A stretch of 64,000 nucleotides of DNA from contig NZ_JAGSCS010000001.1 in the NCBI RefSeq assembly GCF_018128025.1, forward strand, positions 239,322 through 303,321. The letters are read 5' to 3'. Below the pieces are notes generated by a model. It ran no database searches. It had not been told where the DNA came from and was given only the letters and a program-made list of their open reading frames with translations. The position numbers and the translations under genes were made by a program. The stretch is from Proteiniclasticum sediminis (GTDB taxonomy: Bacteria > Bacillota > Clostridia > Clostridiales > Clostridiaceae). Shown piece by piece: positions 58,372 to 64,000 of the stretch. The first letter of the stretch is position 1. The number at the start of each line of letters is the position of its first letter.

Positions 58372-58420
58372 CATAAAAAACCCCTTGGAAAAAGCGCATT
58401 GCGCTTTCGCCAAGGGGTTT
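58372..58420 (-). terminator. Intrinsic terminator after der
   Basis: AAACCCCTTGG pairs with CCAAGGGGTTT on the minus strand; an inner AAAGCGCA/TGCGCTTT extends it, and TTTTTTATG follows. Confidence 0.88.
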
Positions 58421-58429
58421 CCTCATGAT

Positions 58430-59749
58430 TTAGCTGTCTTTCTTCTTTTCCCGGTATTCGATTTTCAGACCCGTCCCTTCGAAATCAAAGGAATCCCGGA
58501 GCTGATTTTCAATGTAGCGGGAGTAGGAGAAGTGGAGTGCTTCCGTATCATTGATAAAGAAGACGAAGGTGGGAGGCTTTACGCCGGTCTGGGTTCCATA
58601 GTAAACCTTCAGCCGTCTTGTGCCCACCATGGGGGGCTCCTTCTGGAGAAGGGCCTTGCCGATGACGTCGTTCAGGACGCCAGTCCCAATCTTCTTGTTG
58701 TAGTTGTCATAACACTTGCGAACCAGGGACAGTACCTTGTGGGTACGCTGTCCGGTTTTCGCCGAGATGAAGAGGAACGGTGCATACTGGAGGAACTTCA
58801 GGCTCATCTTCAGTTCCTTCAGATACTTGTCCATGGTCTTGTCATCTTTCTCGATGAGGTCCCACTTGTTCACAATCACCATGATAGCTTTGTTCATCTC
58901 ATGGGCATAGCCGATGATCTTCTCATCCTGTTCGGCGATGCCTTCCTCGGCATCCAGCATGAGGACCACCACATCGGCCCGTTCAATGGCCGTGAGGGTT
59001 CGAACCACGGAATAGCGTTCGATTTCTGCCTTCACCTTGGATTTTCGGCGAAGTCCGGCGGTATCCACCAGCACGAACTTTCCTTCTTCCGTTTCCAGAT
59101 AGCTGTCCACCGCATCCCGGGTGGTGCCCGGAATATCGGAAACGATGGAGCGCTCTTCGCCCAGGAGTCGGTTAATCAGAGACGATTTTCCCACGTTGGG
59201 CCGACCTACGAAGGCCACCCGGATAAACTCGTCTTCTTCTTCCACGTCGTAATCGGTGAAATGGCTCACCACTTCATCGAGGAGATCCCCCAGTCCCAGC
59301 CCCTGTCCGGCAGAGATGGCGATGGGATCGCCAATGCCTAAGTTGTAGAACTCATAGGCGTTGGGTTCATCCTTGAAATTATCCACTTTATTCACCGCCA
59401 GGACCACGGGCTTCTTGCTGACGCGCAGCATATTGGCCACTTCGTGATCGGAGTCGGTGAGTCCTTGTTTTCCATCCACCAGGAAGATAATGACATCGGC
59501 GGTATCGATGGCGATCTGTGCCTGACGCTTCATCTGCGCCAATATGATGTCATCGGATTTGGGCTCAATGCCCCCGGTGTCGATGAGTTTGAAATCATAT
59601 TTGAGCCATTCGGCATCGGCATATATGCGGTCTCTCGTTACGCCCGGTGTATCTTCCACGATGGCAATTCTGTGTCCGGCAAGTTTATTAAACAAAGTTG
59701 ACTTCCCCACATTGGGTCGGCCGACAATGGCGACAATCGGTTTTGCCAT
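58430..59749 (-). CDS. der: Ribosome assembly GTPase Der (EngA)
   Basis: A 439-residue GTPase with two tandem G domains and a C-terminal KH-like domain, needed for 50S assembly. G1 motifs are GRPNVGKST at residue 10 and GRPNVGKSS near residue 185; G3 are DTGGIEP and DTAGLRR; G4 are NKVD and NKWD. The KH domain contains [23 protein letters not shown] at 59749 follows GAGGTGAAAGT. A TTGACA-N17-TAAACT promoter precedes it. Confidence 0.97.
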   Translation of the reverse strand: MAKPIVAIVGRPNVGKSTLFNKLAGHRIAIVEDTPGVTRDRIYADAEWLKYDFKLIDTGGIEPKSDDIILAQMKRQAQIAIDTADVIIFLVDGKQGLTDSDHEVANMLRVSKKPVVLAVNKVDNFKDEPNAYEFYNLGIGDPIAISAGQGLGLGDLLDEVVSHFTDYDVEEEDEFIRVAFVGRPNVGKSSLINRLLGEERSIVSDIPGTTRDAVDSYLETEEGKFVLVDTAGLRRKSKVKAEIERYSVVRTLTAIERADVVVLMLDAEEGIAEQDEKIIGYAHEMNKAIMVIVNKWDLIEKDDKTMDKYLKELKMSLKFLQYAPFLFISAKTGQRTHKVLSLVRKCYDNYNKKIGTGVLNDVIGKALLQKEPPMVGTRRLKVYYGTQTGVKPPTFVFFINDTEALHFSYSRYIENQLRDSFDFEGTGLKIEYREKKKDS

Positions 59750-59795
59750 ACTTTCACCTCTATTTCTTCACATTTGCATTTCTGTACATCATAAC

Positions 59796-59824
59796 AGTTT
59801 ACTGGAAAAACTCCAGAGTGTCAA
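59796..59824 (-). promoter_or_regulatory. der promoter
   Basis: TTGACA (59819-59824), 17-base spacer and TAAACT (59796-59801) on the minus strand. Confidence 0.6.
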
Positions 59825-59918
59825 ATGATTTCTCCCCGCGGCAACAGGCATGGCGCCGGGAAACCGGAAGCATTTCCTGCCCTTAACCGTTTTGTTTTTC
59901 TTTTCCTGTCTGATCCCG

Positions 59919-59924
59919 TATAAT
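59919..59924 (+). promoter_or_regulatory. CapA-like gene -10 box
   Basis: TATAAT in CCCGTATAATAAGG, 35 bases before the ATG; T-rich -35 region without a clear match. Confidence 0.5.
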
Positions 59925-59958
59925 AAGGATAGCAACAAAAGACACGAAAGGAAACACC

Positions 59959-61254
59959 ATGAGAAGAAAACGACGAAGAACGAAATCTAAAGGCTGGATC
60001 GCCCTACTGCTCCTGATCCTCCTTCCGCTGATCTTTTACGGATGTCAGGCTTTGTATCTCCTCTGGAACGCGGATCCCTCGCCCATAGGCGAAGTTCCGG
60101 AAACCCCCGTGGCCACCCCCGCCGAAACTCCAGCAGAGACTCCCGTGGAGACCCCCCAGGAACCCGTGGATACTTCCGTGACCTTCGTGGCGGCGGGCGA
60201 TGTCATGGTCCATCAGACCCAGTATCTGGCCCAGCGCGTGGGCGACGGCACCTATGACTTTGCGAATAATTTTATTCATGTGAAAGATATCGTTTCCCAG
60301 GCAGACTTTGCCCTGGCCAATCTGGAGACGGTGATTCTCCCCGGGAAGGCCCTTTCTGCCTATCCCCGGTTCAATTCCCCGGCAGAGATCCTCGATGGGT
60401 TAACCTACGCGGGATTTGACATCCTCTCCACCATCAACAATCACTCCCTGGATCAGGGAAAAAATGGTGTCCTTTCCACCTTAAAAGAACTGGAGGACCG
60501 AAAACTCCAGGTCTTGGGCACCTACAAGACCCCGGAAGAACCCAAATACGTCATCAAGGAAGTCAATGGCATCCGCATCGGCATGACGGCCTTTGCCTCC
60601 GGGGTGATCACCGGAACAGAAGCCTCCCTCAACGGCCTCCCCTCCAACGGCATCGGCACCCAGCTCAATGTCATGGAGATGACCGATGTGAGTAAAGCCT
60701 TCTCTGCCATGAAGGTACAGCTGGATGCCCTGAAGGAAGCCGGTGCGGAATATCTCCTGGTCTTCCTCCACTGGGGCAACGAATATCAGTTCACCCCCAG
60801 CACCTTCCAGACCAAACTGGCGCAGCTTCTGGTGGATGAAGGGGTAGACCTCATTTTAGGTTCTCACCCCCATGTGGTTCAGCCCGTGGAGTATCTCTCC
60901 TCCACTGACGGAACCCGGGAAGCCCTGGTCGTTTACTCCATGGGAAACTTCCTCTCCAATCAGCGCCGGGAGATTCTGAACAAAACCCACACCGAGGATG
61001 GCCTCATGGTGGAAATCACCATCGATCGCACATCCGGCGGGGAGGTGAAGCTCACCAAAGCCACCGTCATTCCCACCTGGGTGAACCTCTACAAGAAAGA
61101 TGGCAAGGACACTTACGAGATCGTCCCCATTGGACCGGATCCCAAGGCCTCGGCCTTGAAGTATCAGGCTCCGGAAGGACGCCTCACCGAGTCGCTGAAG
61201 CGAACGAAAACCATCATCACCGAACCTCGACTCGCCTGGTTCTCCGGCGAATAA
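59959..61254 (+). CDS. CapA-family (poly-gamma-glutamate synthesis type) exported metallophosphoesterase-like protein
   Basis: A 431-residue protein. Residues 12-36 form a membrane anchor, followed by a Pro/Thr/Glu-rich linker with repeated ETP units (about residues 47-72). The PGA_cap domain covers residues 75-360: VAAGDVMVHQTQY, ALANLETVI, STINNHSLDQGKNG, VFLHWGNEYQ and GSHPHVVQPVEY with VYSMGNFLSNQ. CapA is a component of poly-gamma-glutamate export machinery, but CapB and CapC are missing here, and most family members act in unknown wall pathways. ATG at 59959 follows AAAGGAAACACC. Confidence 0.88.
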   Translation: MRRKRRRTKSKGWIALLLLILLPLIFYGCQALYLLWNADPSPIGEVPETPVATPAETPAETPVETPQEPVDTSVTFVAAGDVMVHQTQYLAQRVGDGTYDFANNFIHVKDIVSQADFALANLETVILPGKALSAYPRFNSPAEILDGLTYAGFDILSTINNHSLDQGKNGVLSTLKELEDRKLQVLGTYKTPEEPKYVIKEVNGIRIGMTAFASGVITGTEASLNGLPSNGIGTQLNVMEMTDVSKAFSAMKVQLDALKEAGAEYLLVFLHWGNEYQFTPSTFQTKLAQLLVDEGVDLILGSHPHVVQPVEYLSSTDGTREALVVYSMGNFLSNQRREILNKTHTEDGLMVEITIDRTSGGEVKLTKATVIPTWVNLYKKDGKDTYEIVPIGPDPKASALKYQAPEGRLTESLKRTKTIITEPRLAWFSGE

Positions 61255-61256
61255 GA

Positions 61257-61320
61257 AAAACCGATTTCCCCTGGCTACTCCCCGAAAAAGGGAAAAGGCC
61301 GGCGGAAACCGGTTTATTTC
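61257..61320 (+). terminator. Imperfect hairpin after the CapA-like gene
   Basis: AACCGATTTCC (61259-61269) pairs with GGAAACCGGTT (61304-61314) with one mismatch, followed by TATTTCATTTC. A second small hairpin lies inside. Terminator function is likely but not certain. Confidence 0.5.
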
Positions 61321-61345
61321 ATTTCATCCCCTACCCTACGATTCC

Positions 61346-61822
61346 CTAGAAACGCGCTGCCAAGTCCTCCACGAGACGGTTGATCTTTTTCTCCCGGCCA
61401 AAACCCTTCCAGTCCACAATTCCCGTGGCCACGACCTGGGCGCCTTTGGCTTCCACCGCAGCGCGCATTTGGCGGATGGCCGATTCTCCACCTAAGAAAG
61501 AGAATGGGAAGAAGTGCGTGACAAAAAGGATCATCTTTCGCCCCTTCAGGGACTCCACATGGGAAACATAGGCCTTCAGCACGGGCGACATGGAAAATCC
61601 CCGTACGGGTCCCGCCAGGACGACGTTGTCAAACCCCTGAAGATCCAAGGCTGGACGCAGGACAATCTTTGTGGGGTCCACCATATTTTTGTCTTCCCCG
61701 CCCACGGGTTCCAGCTTCTCCAGCGCAACCTCATGGCCTTTTGCCTGGAGCTGATCCTTCAGCTTCTGGGCCACATAGAGTGTATTTCCCGTCATGGAAT
61801 GAACAAGAATTGCAGTTTTCAT
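61346..61822 (-). CDS. Flavodoxin-family protein
   Basis: A 158-residue flavodoxin-fold protein. The FMN phosphate loop is HSMTGNTLYVAQKL, and AGPVRGFSMSP and FVTHFFPFSFLGG are the isoalloxazine-contact loops. It carries one or two electrons, or acts as a quinone reductase-like enzyme; the exact type is unclear. ATG at 61822 is ten bases after the FMN-binding gene stop, and both are read from the same promoter at 62292-62319. No partner reductase is in the window. Confidence 0.82.
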   Translation of the reverse strand: MKTAILVHSMTGNTLYVAQKLKDQLQAKGHEVALEKLEPVGGEDKNMVDPTKIVLRPALDLQGFDNVVLAGPVRGFSMSPVLKAYVSHVESLKGRKMILFVTHFFPFSFLGGESAIRQMRAAVEAKGAQVVATGIVDWKGFGREKKINRLVEDLAARF

Positions 61823-61832
61823 CTTTCCCTCC

Positions 61833-62225
61833 TCAGGGCCCGGTGAGGGCCTCTTCTATGGCTTTCAAAATCACGATGCTGCTGTAGGTGGCCCCGGACA
61901 CCAGATCCACCTGAAGGCTCTGGCCCTCCACCACTTTTTGCGGAAGGGCTTCCGCCGCTTTCCCCTGGCCGTTTCGGTGTTCCAGAAGAATAATCTTAGT
62001 GATCTGGTGATCCTTGATCTCCACACGGACCTTTGCACTGACGATTTTCGCATCGAAATCCCCTTCATAGGAACCATCTTCCAAAGCAAGAAGATCCGGC
62101 TCCTGAAGCACTTCCTGCCGGAGCCCCTCCAGTTCCTTATTCAGGGCCAGATACACGCCCACCAGCCCCATGAGGGCCAGGAGGACCACTCCAGCTACGA
62201 TTTGCCATCCCCTTCTTTTCTTCAC
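61833..62225 (-). CDS. Membrane-anchored FMN-binding domain protein
   Basis: A 130-residue protein with one N-terminal membrane segment (GWQIVAGVVLLALMGLVGVY) and an FMN-binding domain (PF04205 type). The flavinylation motif SGATYSS is near the C-terminus, where Thr would carry covalent FMN added by an ApbE-type enzyme, outside the membrane. DGSYEGDFDAKIVSAKVRVE begins the domain. Such proteins relay electrons in Rnf, Nqr and extracellular electron transfer. The start is GTG at 62225 behind GGAGGGAAGTCC; an upstream in-frame ATG at 62282 lacks a site. Confidence 0.82.
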   Translation of the reverse strand: MKKRRGWQIVAGVVLLALMGLVGVYLALNKELEGLRQEVLQEPDLLALEDGSYEGDFDAKIVSAKVRVEIKDHQITKIILLEHRNGQGKAAEALPQKVVEGQSLQVDLVSGATYSSIVILKAIEEALTGP

Positions 62226-62291
62226 GGACTTCCCTCCTCTGAGGCCTACCTCGCGAAAACTTTTATGCTCTTTCCGCACCATATCAGCTTT

Positions 62292-62319
62292 ATTATACGC
62301 TTTTGATATTCCCTCACAA
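62292..62319 (-). promoter_or_regulatory. FMN-binding/flavodoxin promoter
   Basis: TTGTGA (62314-62319), 16-base spacer and TATAAT (62292-62297) on the minus strand, context AAGCGTATAATAA. Confidence 0.6.
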
Positions 62320-62430
62320 GTCCTGGGTTAAAATTTACTGAATATTCCAATTCTCCCATGAAGAAATAACAGAGCGTCAAAATAGAATGGATTTCTCCCT
62401 TCCATGCTCATAAACTGTCAATATCACGCA

Positions 62431-62479
62431 AAAACAAAAGCAAAAGATCACCCCTCCAAGGGATGACCTTTGCTTTTGT
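62431..62479 (-). terminator. Intrinsic terminator after rubredoxin
   Basis: CAAAAGCAAAGGTCATCCC pairs with GGGGTGATCTTTTGCTTTTG with one or two bulges; GTTTTTGC follows on the minus strand. Confidence 0.8.
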
Positions 62480-62491
62480 ATGTCAAGGATA

Positions 62492-62653
62492 TTACTCTGC
62501 CACAACGAACTCTTCCTTTGGTGCCCCGCAAATGGGGCAGGCCCAGTCCTCCGGCAGATCTTCGAATCGGGTGGGCGGATGAATGGCATTTTCAGGATCC
62601 CCCACCTCCGGATCATAGATATAACCACAAACAGAGCAGATATAACGGATCAT
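62492..62653 (-). CDS. Rubredoxin
   Basis: A 53-residue rubredoxin, read directly from the minus strand. The four iron ligands are Cys6 and Cys9 ([12 protein letters not shown]) and Cys39 and Cys42 ([12 protein letters not shown]), with the invariant Trp37. It is a one-electron carrier for oxygen- or NAD-linked reductases in anaerobes. ATG at 62653 follows GAAGGAGGCCATCCG. It has its own promoter and terminator, so it is a single-gene unit; no rubrerythrin or oxidoreductase partner is adjacent, but the flavodoxin and FMN-binding genes lie close. Confidence 0.95.
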   Translation of the reverse strand: MIRYICSVCGYIYDPEVGDPENAIHPPTRFEDLPEDWACPICGAPKEEFVVAE

Positions 62654-62690
62654 CGGATGGCCTCCTTCCCACAGTCGTCATGTTTTCTTG

Positions 62691-62719
62691 AGTATACGCC
62701 ATCACGGACTCCTGCTCAA
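62691..62719 (-). promoter_or_regulatory. Rubredoxin promoter
   Basis: TTGAGC (62714-62719), 17-base spacer and TATACT (62691-62696) on the minus strand. Confidence 0.7.
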
Positions 62720-62776
62720 GGGAAGTGCCTGTAAATTCTTAAAAATGCCTCATTGGTTAAAAAAGGTTCATGTTTT

Positions 62777-63430
62777 CTAGTTCAGTTCCTTGAACTGACC
62801 TGTGACAATATACACGGTCCATTCGCAGATGTTGGTGGCATGGTCGCCATTGCGCTCCAGATACTTCAGTACAAACTGCAGCTGGCCGGCCCAGCGCAGA
62901 AGCTCCGGATTGTCGCTGGCCTTTTCGTAGAGTTTCAGGATAGATTCCTTCGTCATCTTGTCGATCTCATCGTCTAAAGCGGTGAGCTCCAGGGCGGTCT
63001 CCTGATCCTTGGCCACAAAGGAGTCAATGGCTTTGCCGATGAAGGCGACGACCAGCTCCGTCATCTTCAAGAGATCCCCATTGATGAGATCCGTATTGAT
63101 CTCGTTGTTCTTCAACGCGATGGTGGCGATATCCTTGGCATGATCCCCCATGCGCTCCAAATCCGTGACGATCTTGATGATGGTGAAGATGTTCCGTAAA
63201 TCTGAAGCCACAGGCCCCTGAGTTGCAATCAGGCGAATGGCCTCATCTTCAATGACTCGCATGAGGTTGTTGATCTGGATGTCCTCCTGGAGCACAAACT
63301 GTGCCAGCTCCAGGTCCTTGTTCACCAGGGCTTTGATGGACCGCTTGATTTGGGTTTCCACCAGGAAGCCCATACGAAGAAGGTTGTTGTTCATATGCTT
63401 GATCGTGATCTCGATGTTGTTCATCGTCAT
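62777..63430 (-). CDS. phoU: Phosphate-signalling protein PhoU
   Basis: A 217-residue protein of two three-helix PhoU repeats. The metal-binding patterns ERMGDHAKDIATIA and ERNGDHATNICEW are present in each half. PhoU links the Pst phosphate transporter to PhoR/PhoB-type signalling and limits phosphate uptake. ATG at 63430 follows AGGAGGAAAACGTC, fifteen bases after the pstB stop. It ends the pst operon. Confidence 0.95.
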   Translation of the reverse strand: MTMNNIEITIKHMNNNLLRMGFLVETQIKRSIKALVNKDLELAQFVLQEDIQINNLMRVIEDEAIRLIATQGPVASDLRNIFTIIKIVTDLERMGDHAKDIATIALKNNEINTDLINGDLLKMTELVVAFIGKAIDSFVAKDQETALELTALDDEIDKMTKESILKLYEKASDNPELLRWAGQLQFVLKYLERNGDHATNICEWTVYIVTGQFKELN

Positions 63431-63445
63431 GACGTTTTCCTCCTT

Positions 63446-64000
63446 TTAGCCGAATCGTCCGGTGATATAGTCTTCTGTCCGCTTATCCCGGGGTGCATGG
63501 AATATTTCCTTCGTGTCCCCCACTTCGATGAGATCGCCCAGCAGGAAGAAGGCGGTTTTGTCCGAAATTCGGGCAGCCTGCTGCATGGAATGGGTGACGA
63601 TGATGATGGTGTACTCATTCTTCAGCTCTTCAATGAGTTCCTCCACCTTGGCCGTGGCAATGGGATCCAGTGCAGAAGTCGGTTCATCCAGAAGAATCAC
63701 TTCCGGATCCAGGGCAATGGCCCGGGCGATGCAAAGACGCTGCTGCTGGCCGCCGGAAAGCTTCAGGGCATTGCTGTTTAACCGGTCCTTCACTTCTTCA
63801 TAGAGCGCAGCTTTCTTCAGGGAGGTGATGACCACGTCATCCAGGATCTTCTTGTCCTTGATGCCCTGGCAGCGAAGGCCATAGGCCACATTGTCATAGA
63901 TGCTCATGGGGAAAGGATTGGGTTTCTGGAACACCATGCCCACCTTGGTCCGAAGATCCACCACGTCCACATCGTTGTCGTAGATGTTCTTTCCTTCAAA
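63446..64000 (-). CDS. pstB: Phosphate ABC transporter ATP-binding protein (5' end outside window)
   Basis: The C-terminal 184 residues of PstB, the ATPase of the high-affinity phosphate transporter. [20 protein letters not shown] is the Q-loop region with the PstB-specific KPNPFP motif, [16 protein letters not shown] is the ABC signature, [12 protein letters not shown] Walker B, and [13 protein letters not shown] the switch His. The Walker A region lies beyond 64000, and the frame is open to the edge. phoU follows, and pstSCA are expected upstream outside the window. Confidence 0.96.
   Translation of the reverse strand, partial: FEGKNIYDNDVDVVDLRTKVGMVFQKPNPFPMSIYDNVAYGLRCQGIKDKKILDDVVITSLKKAALYEEVKDRLNSNALKLSGGQQQRLCIARAIALDPEVILLDEPTSALDPIATAKVEELIEELKNEYTIIIVTHSMQQAARISDKTAFFLLGDLIEVGDTKEIFHAPRDKRTEDYITGRFG

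Noticed and set aside
59959-61254. Poly-gamma-glutamate capsule operon
   Set aside because: CapB and CapC are missing, and the gene is a single transcription unit; a capsule role is not supported.
62777-62812. Terminator after phoU
   Set aside because: A 6-base stem overlaps the stop codon, but the T-run is 17 bases further on, so it does not fit an intrinsic terminator.
63446-64000. Short pstB starting at GTG 63970
   Set aside because: The frame stays open to base 64000 with PstB-like residues, so the gene runs past the edge.

Overview
The window reads as part of a Clostridia (Bacillota) chromosome. Evidence is a Spo0A homologue in the usual clostridial neighbourhood, an ispH-S1 pair, a long nusB-folD-xseAB-ispA-dxs-tlyA-nadK-argR-recN operon, a comG-like pseudopilus locus next to aroK, asp23 and efp, strong AGGAGG ribosome-binding sites, TATAAT promoters and many intrinsic terminators. 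The DNA is moderately GC-rich. No rRNA, tRNA, CRISPR array, insertion sequence or prophage was recognised; almost everything looks like core chromosome. mutS is cut by the left edge and pstB by the right edge.

Layout. 1-7.9 kb: mutS, an SdpI-like membrane protein and miaB on the minus strand, two PLP aminotransferases on the plus strand, a GNAT protein and an orphan ECF S component. 8-14.3 kb: S1-like protein, ispH, AroH-type chorismate mutase coupled to a HI0933 flavoprotein, glutamate dehydrogenase and an RpiR regulator. 14.5-16.7 kb: an endonuclease IV-like protein and a class I isoprenoid synthase-fold protein. 16.8-23 kb: scpAB, then pdp-punA-deoB-xerD-NUDIX, a nucleoside salvage operon. 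23.2-34.6 kb: spo0A and the recN-to-nusB operon, asp23, efp. 34.9-38.9 kb: aroK at the end of a compact comG-like operon. 39-41.7 kb: rqcH and an orphan PTS IIC protein. 41.9-49 kb: unknown and membrane proteins, a VOC protein, an alpha/alpha-toroid protein and sbcCD. 49-55.5 kb: GNAT, helD, then a cobalamin riboswitch driving a DUF4430 protein and an ECF S component, an SH3b-deacetylase and an ACT protein. 55.6-64 kb: a gamma-glutamylcyclotransferase fusion with a WYL-type regulator, der, a CapA-like protein, flavodoxin, FMN-binding protein, rubredoxin and phoU-pstB.

How genes work together. dxs, ispA and ispH are three steps of the non-mevalonate isoprenoid route, so the class I isoprenoid-fold protein and the toroid-fold protein are plausible orphan users of prenyl diphosphates. 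pdp, punA and deoB convert nucleosides to ribose or deoxyribose 5-phosphate. The riboswitch cassette is a credible B12 uptake unit that would use ECF energising subunits encoded elsewhere.

The points most worth checking are: a XerD homologue in which two of six catalytic positions are changed; a FolD in which the catalytic Lys and Gln positions look changed; the absence of spoIVB between recN and spo0A; the B12 riboswitch with a possible Shine-Dalgarno-masking expression platform; the isoprenoid-fold orphan; and the tandem cyclotransferase fusion. I did not find a clearly new multi-gene defence or mobile system.
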